This document shows positions 8,525-15,729 of a DNA stretch of 51,519 bases, in pieces. Numbering within the stretch: the stretch's first letter is position 1; every line of letters begins with the position of its first letter. The DNA lies in NCBI RefSeq assembly GCF_009746585.1, contig NZ_WRPO01000027.1:1-51519 (forward strand). The letters run 5' to 3'. A program made the translations under genes and the position numbers. The notes beneath the pieces were generated by a model. The model had not been told where the DNA came from, searched no databases, and saw only the letters and a list, made by a program, of their open reading frames with translations. Origin of the DNA: Novosphingobium aquimarinum (lineage in GTDB: Bacteria; Pseudomonadota; Alphaproteobacteria; Sphingomonadales; Sphingomonadaceae).

Positions 8525-8989
8525 TCACAGCAACCCGTGACTGCCTGCCACGGCGCCGAGAAGCGTGACCACGGCAAGACCCAGAAGCCCGCGATGACCG
8601 ACCTCCATGCGATGAAAGTCTGTGGCAGGCTGCGACGAATCCTCCATGCGCCGATGAAGAAACAGCGGCTCGATCACGAACAGCATCGCCGCGAAAATCG
8701 CCCAGAGGCCAACCATTGCGTGCATCCACCAGAAACGCAGATCGGCGAACCGATCCCACATCTGCCCGCGTTCTACCATCCAGAAGCCGCTGACACCGGC
8801 AAGCATCACCCAAATGCGCGCTTGCGCCGCGAAACGGCCTTCGAGCTTGTGGAAGGCCGCCAGCCTGTCAGCTGGCGGATGGGCGCCGCGAATGGACGGC
8901 ATCACCACGAGCGTGACAAAGGCCACGCCTCCGATCCAGAACATAACCGCCAGGACATGAATTGCCCGGGCTATGGTGATATCGCCCAT
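8525..8989 (-). CDS. CopD-like four-helix membrane protein
   Basis: This 154-residue protein has about four membrane helices. The N-terminus ARAIHVLAVMFWIGGVAFV carries the His and WIGG pattern seen in CopD-domain proteins and related haem/copper membrane proteins. Further histidines occur at WWMHAMVG and near the end (GSHGLL). It starts 11 bp after hmp and is very likely in the same operon as the globins, ahead of the cbb3 genes. Known relatives handle copper or bind haem, but the substrate here cannot be read from sequence. It could be a small quinol or NO-related membrane partner, and I leave that open. Confidence 0.65.
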   Translation of the reverse strand: MGDITIARAIHVLAVMFWIGGVAFVTLVVMPSIRGAHPPADRLAAFHKLEGRFAAQARIWVMLAGVSGFWMVERGQMWDRFADLRFWWMHAMVGLWAIFAAMLFVIEPLFLHRRMEDSSQPATDFHRMEVGHRGLLGLAVVTLLGAVAGSHGLL

Positions 8990-9000
8990 CCCCTACTCCA

Positions 9001-10212
9001 TCAGGCTGCCAGCAGTTCGTCCGCCGGGCCGAAAAATTCGTAGTGAATTCGGTCGGACGGCACGCCGGCGAGCGACAAGGTCGAAACCGCGTGACGCAGG
9101 AACGGGCGCGGTCCGCAAATGTAGTAGTCGGCTTCACCGACCGGCGTGTTGGCGATGAGCCACTCATCGGTGATGATGCCGGCGACATCATAATCCTGGC
9201 CCTGCGCTTCGCCTTCCAGCGGAGTTTGATGGAAATCAGTAACCGACACCGCCTTGCCCTGGCCGGCGACAGCGCGAACATGGTTGCGCATCGCATGCGT
9301 GTCGCGATCATGGGTCCCGTGAATGTAATGAACGGGCACTTCGGCGCCGCTCTGCGCAAGCGCTTCGAGCATCGCCACCATCGGGGTCAGGCCTACCCCA
9401 CCGGACAGGAGGATCACCGGGCGTTCGACATGCTCAGCAAGGAAGAACTCGCCCGCTGGTGCGGCCACCTTCAGCACCGTTCCGGGCTTGGCTTCGTCAT
9501 GGAACCAGCCTGAGGCCAGGCCATGCGGTTCACGCTTGACCGAAATGCGGTAGGTTTCGCCATTGGGGGCGGCCGAAATCGAGTAGTTGCGCTTGACCGG
9601 CGGATGACCAGGAATCTCCAGCCAAAAAGTCAGATACTGCCCCGGCTTGTGCTGCATGACAGGCCTGCCATCGACCGGGCGGAGAATATAGGAATTGATG
9701 ACACTGCTCTCGCGCACGACGTCTTCGACGCGGAAGTCACGCCAGCCATTCCATCCGCCGGCCGCGTCCTTCTGCTCTGTGTAGACCCGCTGCTCTCGTG
9801 CGATCAGGATATTGGCGAGGAACCAGTAGGCCTCGCCCCAAGCCGCGAGAATTTCCTCCGTTGCTACGTCACCCAGCACTTCCTTGATCGCTCCAAGGAG
9901 CGCCTCGCCGACGTGCGGATAGTGCTCGGGCAAAATCTGAAGGCCGACATGCTTTTGCGCGATCCGCTCAACAGCAGGCGCAAGCGCACCGAGATTTTCA
10001 ATATTGCTGGCATAGGCGAGAATGGCGCCCGTGAGCGCACGGGGCTGCGAACCGGTGTCGCCATGATGCGACTGATTGAAAAGATCGCGGATTTCCGGGT
10101 TTTGGAACATCCGGGAATACATTTCGTGCACGATATCCAGACCATGCGCTTCCAGCGCGGGAACGGTTGCCTTGACGAGCGCGATGGTCTGATCGCTAAG
10201 CGGCTGCGACAT
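9001..10212 (-). CDS. hmp: Flavohemoprotein (nitric oxide dioxygenase)
   Basis: This 403-residue cytosolic enzyme oxidises NO to nitrate with O2 and NAD(P)H. Residues 1-140 are a globin domain, with the proximal histidine in AQKHVGLQI and EAYWFLANILIAREQRVY at its end. This is followed by an FAD-binding ferredoxin-reductase domain (RNYSISAAPNG) and an NAD-binding domain (SGGVGLTPM and YYICGPRPF). Length and domain order match Hmp. It lies downstream of a truncated hemoglobin and a DUF1971 gene, and the whole set faces an NsrR-like repressor. NO-dependent derepression is therefore likely. Confidence 0.96.
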   Translation of the reverse strand: MSQPLSDQTIALVKATVPALEAHGLDIVHEMYSRMFQNPEIRDLFNQSHHGDTGSQPRALTGAILAYASNIENLGALAPAVERIAQKHVGLQILPEHYPHVGEALLGAIKEVLGDVATEEILAAWGEAYWFLANILIAREQRVYTEQKDAAGGWNGWRDFRVEDVVRESSVINSYILRPVDGRPVMQHKPGQYLTFWLEIPGHPPVKRNYSISAAPNGETYRISVKREPHGLASGWFHDEAKPGTVLKVAAPAGEFFLAEHVERPVILLSGGVGLTPMVAMLEALAQSGAEVPVHYIHGTHDRDTHAMRNHVRAVAGQGKAVSVTDFHQTPLEGEAQGQDYDVAGIITDEWLIANTPVGEADYYICGPRPFLRHAVSTLSLAGVPSDRIHYEFFGPADELLAA

Positions 10213-10251
10213 GAACTTCTCCTTGTGAAAGGCGTTGGAATATACGGGACA

Positions 10252-10526
10252 TCAGCACGCGGGAGGTTGATCGTAGAAATCGACCTGCATCTTCATGGGC
10301 CCCATCGGCGTCACGAAATGCGGTTGCTGCGGCAGAACCAATCCTGGCTGATCTGGAGTCAGCACGATCTCCGAAGGCGGATCGAGATAGGTGAGCTTGA
10401 GCTCGCCTTCCAAAACGCGGATCAGGCCCCAAACACCAGCCTTGGTATCGTGTCGCGCCCGCAAGGCAGACGGGAGCGTATCCTCGTGAAAACCGGTGTG
10501 GAACGATAGGGAAGGATGTCAGGCAT
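10252..10526 (-). pseudogene. DUF1971 (TehB/YeaR-like cupin) gene with a one-base frameshift
   Basis: DUF1971 proteins are small cupins found in nitrate- and NO-responsive operons (YeaR type). The N-terminal part (MPDILPYRSTPVFT) reads from ATG 10524-10526. The remainder (EDTLPSALRARHDTKAGVWG through to FYDQPPAC) is in another frame. Joining them needs one extra base at about 10485-10487, so a single-base deletion or a sequencing error splits the gene. An internal start could express only the C-terminal 70 residues. The gene overlaps the truncated hemoglobin by 8 bp and precedes hmp by 39 bp, so the reading frame was once part of this operon. Confidence 0.75.
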
Positions 10527-10968
10527 GGCTTTGCACTCTCCGCCTTGGGCAATCCAGCGTATCTGAATTGATTGCCGAGCCTTCCGCGCGTTGGCGATCG
10601 AGCCGAAAAAACATGGCGAGCCGCAGGCTTTCGGCGATCCGCTTCGCTTTTGCTTGCAAAGCGGCGGCGGCCTCGGCCGACATTATTTCGTTGGTCGTCT
10701 CAGACCAAAGCGTTAGCCATCGGTCGAATAGCGCCGGCGTAATACGCGATTTGTGCTTCAAATGAGCCGGCACCGGTTGACCCTTATATCGGCCACTGGT
10801 GAGCATTACCGATGACCAGAATGCCGCCAGCTTTTCGAGATGTTCCGGCCAATCGCTGATCGCGTCGTTGAAGATCGGCCCCAGCTCGGCATCCTCTCTT
10901 ACCCGCGCATAGAACAGCGTCACGAGATGGCTCAGCCCTTCTTCGTCAACCTGCCTATCGTCATCCAT
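10519..10968 (-). CDS. Group III truncated hemoglobin
   Basis: This 149-residue globin shows the class-III truncated hemoglobin signature: VTLFYARVREDAELGPIF near the start, AFWSSVMLTSGRYKGQP, and the proximal His in PAHLKHKSRI followed by FDRWLTLW. Such proteins bind O2 or NO and are often co-induced with Hmp. The last 25 residues (INSDTLDCPRRRVQSHA) are unlike the family and may reflect a shifted C-terminus, as the gene runs over the start of the damaged DUF1971 gene. It is the first gene of the presumed NsrR-controlled operon. Confidence 0.88.
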   Translation of the reverse strand: MDDDRQVDEEGLSHLVTLFYARVREDAELGPIFNDAISDWPEHLEKLAAFWSSVMLTSGRYKGQPVPAHLKHKSRITPALFDRWLTLWSETTNEIMSAEAAAALQAKAKRIAESLRLAMFFRLDRQRAEGSAINSDTLDCPRRRVQSHA

Positions 10969-10984
10969 TGACCGACTCCGAAAT

Positions 10985-11003
10985 CATGTATCTAAGCTAC
11001 ATG
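10985..11003. promoter_or_regulatory. Inverted repeat in the nsrR/globin divergent promoter (site 1)
   Basis: CATGTA-N7-TACATG is a perfect inverted repeat (10985-10990 with 10998-11003). CATGTATC also recurs as a direct repeat (10985-10992 and 11000-11007). It sits 17 bp upstream of the truncated hemoglobin start. Its position and AT-rich dyad make it a candidate operator for the adjacent Rrf2/NsrR-type repressor. The binding is inferred, not shown. Confidence 0.5.
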
Positions 11004-11021
11004 TATCACCGGGTTGGAAAC

Positions 11022-11035
11022 ATGCAACAATGCAT
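11022..11035. promoter_or_regulatory. Inverted repeat in the nsrR/globin divergent promoter (site 2)
   Basis: ATGCA-N4-TGCAT is a perfect inverted repeat 44 bp upstream of nsrR. ATGCAT-like half sites are typical of known NsrR operators. Together with site 1 it may allow repression of the globin operon and autoregulation. The assignment is inference from position and motif. Confidence 0.5.
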
Positions 11036-11078
11036 ATATTAGTGCAGCGTCGATTGGGCGCTGTGACCGGGAAGCGAC

Positions 11079-11504
11079 ATGAAGCTGACGCGCTACACCG
11101 ACTATGCCCTTAGGGTGCTGCTTTACCTTGGAGCGCGGCCTGATCGGCTATGTTCGATTTCCGAGATGGCGGGTGCCTATGCGATCTCGCAAAACCATTT
11201 GATGAAGGTGGTTCACGACCTCGGAAAAGCGGGCTTTGTAGCGAGCGCTCGGGGGCGTCTTGGCGGAATTCGGCTCGCGCGACCGCCGGGTGAGATTATC
11301 ATCGGATCGGTCGTGCGGCACACGGAGGATGGGTTCGATCTGGTCGATTGCGGGAGCTGCATCATCGCTCCGGCGTGCGGAGCGACGGGCGTTCTTCGCG
11401 AGGCGCTTGCCGCATTCATGGCCGTGCTCGACAGCTACACGCTCGACGACCTGTTGGCGAGGCGGGTCGATATGCTCAGTCTCTTTGCACCCGAAGCGGC
11501 ATAG
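11079..11504 (+). CDS. nsrR: Rrf2-family NO-sensing repressor, NsrR-like
   Basis: This 141-residue Rrf2-family winged-helix protein opens MKLTRYTDYALRVLLYLGA, the standard NsrR N-terminus. It has a DNA-reading helix around AISQNHLMKVVHDLGKAG and a cysteine cluster C91-x2-C94-x5-C100 (CGSCIIAPAC), expected to hold an NO-sensitive Fe-S cluster. NsrR represses hmp and related detoxification genes until NO destroys the cluster. It is divergent from the globin-hmp operon, with 110 bp between them containing two dyads. IscR and RirA are alternatives in the same family, but the neighbourhood favours NsrR. Confidence 0.85.
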   Translation: MKLTRYTDYALRVLLYLGARPDRLCSISEMAGAYAISQNHLMKVVHDLGKAGFVASARGRLGGIRLARPPGEIIIGSVVRHTEDGFDLVDCGSCIIAPACGATGVLREALAAFMAVLDSYTLDDLLARRVDMLSLFAPEAA

Positions 11505-11515
11505 AGGCTCTGCCG

Positions 11516-11743
11516 ATGGAGGAGGAATGCGCGCGCTATCGTTGTGAGGGAGAAGATGGCTCGCCGATCACCGTTCTGGAGTTTCAATACTTCGATCAAG
11601 CTGAAACGAAAGCCGGCCGACGCCGTTACCCAGGTGCGCAGCGCCTAGCTCTCTCCACCGGAGAGGCTGTCCGGTATATCGACCCCACCACCTTTGAGGT
11701 TATTGGCAGCGGGGAGCTGCTTCGGCGACGCAACCGCCGCTAA
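11516..11743 (+). CDS. Small conserved hypothetical protein (75 aa)
   Basis: This 75-residue protein starts 11 bp after nsrR on the same strand, so it may be cotranscribed. It opens MEEECARYRCEGEDGSPITV and ends with TGEAVRYIDPTTFEVIGSGELLRR. This pattern of a short beta-rich protein with a Thr-Phe-Glu-Val core looks like a family of small uncharacterised alphaproteobacterial proteins that I recall only loosely. It has no signal peptide, membrane helix or cysteine motif. A 60-codon frame on the opposite strand overlaps its 3' half; I judge that one less likely. Function unknown. Confidence 0.55.
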   Translation: MEEECARYRCEGEDGSPITVLEFQYFDQAETKAGRRRYPGAQRLALSTGEAVRYIDPTTFEVIGSGELLRRRNRR

Positions 11744-11850
11744 GGCGCGCGCCGCCCTTTGCCAGTTTTCTCGGCGAACCAGCTCCTCAAAGCGGCAGAG
11801 CGGGATCGAATCCGGGTCATTTTTCATGCGCCGAACCCCTTTTCCAGACC

Positions 11851-12128
11851 AGTGATCAGATCGTCCAAATGCTCAAGGCCAATTGAACGCGGCGCTCGCC
11901 GGCGAGCCAGACATGGCCGCCATCAGTGATCTATATGATGATGCATTAATTGGGTCTTCTCCGGCAGGCGTTATGGCCGGCAAGAAGGACGAGGATTTCC
12001 AGAAGGCGCTTGCTACTGGCTTCGCGCACAATCGCAAGATCGGCACTCAACGGATGGAGGTCGTGGACCTGCGTCACGAAAAAATTGTTAGCGTCCGCGC
12101 ACGTGGTGTAATTTCTGGTGGAGATTGA
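11851..12128 (+). pseudogene. NTF2/SnoaL-like protein, frameshifted and truncated
   Basis: SDQIVQMLKAN is read in one frame to 11883, and NAALAGEPDMAAISDLYDD continues in another. A missing G (AATTG-AAC where AATTGGAAC would encode N-W-N) would restore a single frame. The continuing segment (MAGKKDEDFQKALATGF, then NRKIGTQRMEVVDLR) resembles the SnoaL-like/NTF2 fold of small polyketide-cyclase-type proteins. It ends abruptly near 12118-12128, just before a palindrome and a transposase fragment, so the C-terminal third is lost. The true start is uncertain. It should be non-functional. Confidence 0.5.
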
Positions 12129-12132
12129 GGTG

Positions 12133-12166
12133 CCGCAGGTGGTGGGGCATGCCCCACCACCTGCGG
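12133..12166. repeat. 34-bp perfect palindrome beside a transposase remnant
   Basis: Bases 12133-12166 form an uninterrupted perfect palindrome centred at 12149/12150, rich in GC (CCGCAGGTGGTGGGGC on each arm). A weaker outer pair, GAGAT (12121-12125) and ATCTC (12172-12176), extends it. It lies between a broken NTF2-like gene and a truncated IS256-type transposase. It could be a cruciform-forming insertion hotspot, a transcription terminator without a T-tract, or part of the IS end. Confidence 0.85.
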
Positions 12167-12243
12167 TTTCGATCTCGGTGGCCACCGGGCTCATCGGTAA
12201 GGTGGAGTTTCCACACTTCACACCCACCGAGGAGTTGATCCCG

Positions 12244-12705
12244 ATGACCGAAGATAGACTACCGCTTGCCGAGCTGATGGCGAAGACCGGCGACAGCGAT
12301 TTCTTGCGCAGCATTGCCGAGAGCGTACTGCAGCTGATCATGGAGGCCGATGTCGATGGCGTGATCGGCGCCGGCCGACACGAGCGATCCGGCGACCGCA
12401 CGACCTGGCGCAACGGGTATCGCGACCGCAGCCTGGATACCCGGCTCGGCACGCTCAACCTGAAGATCCCCAAGCTCAGGACCGGGGCCTACTTCCCCGG
12501 CTTCCTTGAGCCTAGGAAGACCGTGGAGAAGGCGCTGGTCTCGGTGATCCAGGAGGCATGGATCGCTGGCGTCAGCACCCGGCGCGTCGACGAACTCGTC
12601 CAGGCCATGGGCATGACCGGGATTTCCAAGTCGTCGGTCTCGAAGCTGTGCAAGGATATCGACGAACGCGTGCACGCCTTCCTCAAGCGCCCTTTGGTAC
12701 GCTAA
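12244..12705 (+). pseudogene. IS256-family (mutator-type) transposase, C-terminally truncated
   Basis: The ATG at 12244 is preceded by GAGGAG. The product runs through FLRSIAESVLQLIMEADV, GAGRHERSGDRTTWRNGYRD and LNLKIPKLRTGAYFPGF, and through the GISKSSVSKLCKDID helix, which are the N-terminal landmarks of IS256-family mutator-type transposases. It stops after FLKRPL at about 12693 with foreign sequence, giving 153 residues where the family has about 400. The DDE catalytic core is absent, so the element is dead. No inverted terminal repeat could be matched. Confidence 0.85.
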
Positions 12706-13046
12706 GCGTAAACGGCGGCCGCTACCTCAACTGAGTTCGATTCGGGATGTGAGGAGCGTCTGATTGCCCGGTTATTTCCACCGACAGCGGCCACTCCGCT
12801 GGCAGCGCATTTTCGGCCGATTATGCGCTGCCGGTCGGACAACGCCGAATGTCGGCTCCTGACAAAGTCTGCCGTTCGACACATCGCCTGGAAACGGCAG
12901 CAAAGTCCCAGCCATGGTCATTCGTCATTGCCCGCTGCTATCGGCGATTTGCTGCGAACGCATAAGAGGGGAGTGGGCTTTGCCCTGATCGAGCCAATTG
13001 GGCGTCGAAGGTCGATGCATCGGGCTCACAGTCAGGAGTGTTTCCC
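12706..13046. other. Non-coding stretch between transposase remnant and parB-like gene
   Basis: I see no supportable gene here. Short frames on both strands lack family features. The last bases (CAGGAG at about 13031-13036) form the ribosome site of the parB-like gene. The remainder looks like decayed intergenic DNA similar in character to 928-1242. Confidence 0.5.
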
Positions 13047-15035
13047 ATGATCAAGTCGATCCCGCTGAACAAACTCGTCCAATCACCCCGCAATGTCCGT
13101 CGTCACAGCGATCCGGCGGCAGATGCAGAACTCAAAGCCAGCATTGCAGCGCATGGATTGCTGCAGAACCTGATCGTCCGCCCCGCTGCCAAGGGCAAAT
13201 TCGAGGTCGAAGCTGGTGAGCGCCGCCGCCGCGCGATGCTGGCGCTCGCGGACGAGAAGATCCTCGCCCGCGATCACGAAGTAACCTGCCTGGTGCTGGA
13301 GGACAGCACTGAAGGCGCGGTCGAAACGAGCCTCGCCGAAAACTTCCATCGCCTCGCGATGAACCCTGCCGATGAAGCCCAAGCCTTTGCTGCGCTTATC
13401 GCAGGCGGTGCGACCGTTGAAGACGTTGCGCGCCGTTTCGGCCTGACAATCCGCTTCGTCGAAGGCCGTCTGCGCCTCGCTACGCTCGCGCCGGTCGTGT
13501 TCGAGGCGCTTGCATCCGGGGAAATCACTCTCGACATTGCCAAAGCCTTCGGCGCGACCTCGGACCAGGAAATCCAGGCTCGCGTTTTCGAACAGGTATC
13601 CTCGGCCTACTATGCTCCCAATCCCGAAAGCATTCGGCGCATGGTCCTGTCCGGCACGGTCCGAGGCAGCGATCCGCGCGCCCGGCTCGTTGGCCGCGAC
13701 GCCTATTTTGCAGCCGGCGGCCGGATCGAGCGCGAACTGTTCGACGATGATGACAGCGAATCCTGGATCGATGTCGCGCTCCTTGAAAGCCTCGCGGCAG
13801 CGAAGATGGAAGAGCAAGCCAATATCCTCGCGGCCGAGCAAGGGCTCGCCTGGGTCAAGCCCACGCTCGATCCCTACGCCAGCCATGATCTTGTCGAGGG
13901 TCTAGTCCGTCTCCCCGCCGAAGCCGCCCCTCTCACCGAAGCGGAACTGGCAAGGCTCGACGAGCTCGATGCCTTCTATGACGAGCATGCGGCAATCGTC
14001 GAAGACGAGGGTAGCGCCGAGGAAGCAGTTGCTGCGGCTGAAGCGGCTATCGAGGGAATCGAACGCGAATGCCAGGAAATCCGCGCTCGACCGCCTGTCC
14101 TCGCGCCGGATCTCAAGGCCGAAGCCGGCATGATCCTGATCCTTTCGCGCGACGGAACACCGGTGCTGCAGCCTGTGTTCTACCGTGAGCGCCAAGCGGA
14201 TCCAGCCGATAGCGACGAGTCCATCGAATTGGTTCCCACGAACGGCAATTCGGCCACACGCCGGACGGCGCTGTCCAAGCGCCTGGTCGACGAACTGGCC
14301 ATGCAACGTCGCGACGTTCTGGCGCTGCACATCGCTTCCGACCCCGGACTTGCGCTCGACATCATGGTCTTTACGCTCGCCGATGCAGATATCCACGACT
14401 GGCGAGCGCGTGCGGCGACCACGTTGCGTGGGCCTGTTCCGTCAGGGCCGATCATCGGATTTGAAGCCAAGGATGCTCCGGCAAGTAGCGCACTCGCCGA
14501 ACTCAGATCCGGCCTTGATGAGAGCTGGCGCGCTGGCAACAACACGGCTGCTCGTTTCGACCTGTTCCGCGCGCTGTCAGATGACAGCCGGGCCGCGTGG
14601 CTCGGCTTTGTCGTCGCCCGCTCGCTCGAAGTAAGCCTCAACATGACCGGCGAACGCCAAGTGGCCTTCCAGGATCACCTCGGCAGCCTGGTGGGCATCG
14701 ACATGGCGCAGTGGTGGCGGCCGACGTCAGCCAATTACTTCGACCGGGTTTCGAAGCAGGTGATCCTCGACGCACTGACCGACGTTGGCGGCCTCGAACT
14801 CTCCTCGCGCTTTGCTTCGGTCAAGAAGGGCGATCTCGCGATGAGCGCGGAGCGCGTCTTTGCCGGCACCTACATCACCGAGGTCGAGGTGCGCGAAAAT
14901 GCGCTGGCCTGGGTGCCCGAGGTCATGCGCTTCGCTTCGGGCGCTCAGGAGTCGACATCCTCCGAGTTGGACCCCGCCGATATCGACAGTGGTGAAGACG
15001 ACCAAGACCAGTCCCCCCGCGAGCTGGCCGCCTGA
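13047..15035 (+). CDS. Plasmid-type ParB/RepB N-terminal-domain protein (orphan)
   Basis: This 662-residue protein begins IKSIPLNKLVQSPRNVRRH, and residues 1-110 form a ParB N-terminal domain with AAHGLLQNLIVRP, EAGERRRRAML and TSLAENFHRLAMNPADEA. This is followed by a helix-turn-helix (VEDVARRFGLTIRFVEGRLRL). The long C-terminal half is acidic and unrecognised. The ATG at 13047 is preferred over GTG 13038 because AGGAG lies at the right distance. No parA or parS-like cluster is visible. Such long orphan ParB-like proteins are common on sphingomonad plasmids, where their role (nuclease, antirestriction or partition) is unsettled. Confidence 0.88.
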   Translation: MIKSIPLNKLVQSPRNVRRHSDPAADAELKASIAAHGLLQNLIVRPAAKGKFEVEAGERRRRAMLALADEKILARDHEVTCLVLEDSTEGAVETSLAENFHRLAMNPADEAQAFAALIAGGATVEDVARRFGLTIRFVEGRLRLATLAPVVFEALASGEITLDIAKAFGATSDQEIQARVFEQVSSAYYAPNPESIRRMVLSGTVRGSDPRARLVGRDAYFAAGGRIERELFDDDDSESWIDVALLESLAAAKMEEQANILAAEQGLAWVKPTLDPYASHDLVEGLVRLPAEAAPLTEAELARLDELDAFYDEHAAIVEDEGSAEEAVAAAEAAIEGIERECQEIRARPPVLAPDLKAEAGMILILSRDGTPVLQPVFYRERQADPADSDESIELVPTNGNSATRRTALSKRLVDELAMQRRDVLALHIASDPGLALDIMVFTLADADIHDWRARAATTLRGPVPSGPIIGFEAKDAPASSALAELRSGLDESWRAGNNTAARFDLFRALSDDSRAAWLGFVVARSLEVSLNMTGERQVAFQDHLGSLVGIDMAQWWRPTSANYFDRVSKQVILDALTDVGGLELSSRFASVKKGDLAMSAERVFAGTYITEVEVRENALAWVPEVMRFASGAQESTSSELDPADIDSGEDDQDQSPRELAA

Positions 15036-15070
15036 CCTCCTCCTGACAGGCAAGGCCACTCGTCCCTCGA

Positions 15071-15112
15071 GAAGCGGTCCTTCGGCTTATGCCGGAGGGC
15101 CGCTTCCTTTTT
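15071..15112 (+). terminator. Strong rho-independent terminator of the parB-like gene
   Basis: A 16-bp stem (15071-15086 with 15091-15106, two G-T wobbles) with a TTAT loop is followed by five T residues (15108-15112). It lies 36 bp after the stop of the parB-like gene. This is the clearest intrinsic terminator on the left side of the window. Confidence 0.9.
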
Positions 15113-15121
15113 GGGAAGAGA

Positions 15122-15205
15122 GCAGAGGAGGCTTACTGGTTCCTCGCCGAGATCCTGATCGGACGGGAAAAGGAGATCTACGGTGGCGCCACTGCTACTG
15201 CCTGA
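15122..15205 (+). pseudogene. Scrap of a second flavohemoprotein gene
   Basis: The frame ending at TGA 15203-15205 reads AEEAYWFLAEILIGREKEIY. This matches the end of the globin domain of the intact hmp in this window (EAYWFLANILIAREQRVY). Nothing of the haem pocket or reductase domains remains. The scrap begins just after the parB terminator and is followed 4 bp later by a DUF1971 remnant, so it is probably what is left of a second hmp-DUF1971 unit. Confidence 0.7.
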
Positions 15206-15209
15206 AGCC

Positions 15210-15509
15210 GTGTCAGCCTAACTCCCTGAAGGTCTCGTCAGCTACAAGCGGACGGCGACCTTCGATCAGGACACCGTTCCTTCCGCTCTTCTGGCGGGTC
15301 ACCGCACGAAGGAGGGCGTGTGGGGCTTAATCCACGTCGACCAGGGTGAACTGCTCTACCGGATCACTGATGCACGGCGGCCTGCCAGCGAGCAGCAGCT
15401 TGCAGCTGGCGGAGACCTTGGCGTGGTGCAGCCGACGATCGCCCACCTTGTGGAGATCACGGGACCGGTTCGGTTCTGGGTGGAGTTCTTCAAGGCAGGC
15501 TCGCTCTAA
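15210..15509 (+). pseudogene. Second DUF1971 cupin gene with a stop at codon 4
   Basis: From GTG 15210 the frame reads GTG TCA GCC TAA and then continues without interruption as LPEGLVSYKRTATF, DTVPSALLAGHRTKEGVWG and VRFWVEFFKAGSL, a complete DUF1971 protein. A CAA-to-TAA change at codon 4 would explain the stop. A GTG inside GVWG (15318) could give only a short product. The intact-looking body suggests recent loss. It is homologous to the damaged DUF1971 gene at 10252-10526, but the two sequences differ widely, so this is not a recent duplicate. Confidence 0.7.
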
Positions 15510-15729
15510 GGCCGGTGCGAACGAGCATGCACCCGTGCGCCGCACTGCAGTGCCACCAAAGTGGCACGAAGCGGTCGAGCAAATTGTCAAATCAATGGGT
15601 TGATTGGTGTCGCGAGCGAGGCCGATTTTGACGTCACAAATGTCGGCAGGGCGTCACGGCTAAAACTTGTCAGGATAGGTCGGGAGCGACCCCAGTGCTG
15701 AAGGCGTTGTCTCGCGCGAGGAGACAAGC

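Noticed and set aside
11645..11827. 60-codon minus-strand frame overlapping the small gene after nsrR
   Set aside because: It has a fair ribosome-like site but overlaps a better plus-strand candidate, and its C-terminus is low-complexity without family features.
15550..15605. Two dyads upstream of the FNT transporter (GTGCCAC-N4-GTGGCAC and AATCAA-N4-TTGATT) as FNR site or terminator
   Set aside because: The second dyad has FNR half sites in the wrong orientation, and neither is followed by a T-tract. They may be operators, but nothing in the sequence ties them to a regulator.
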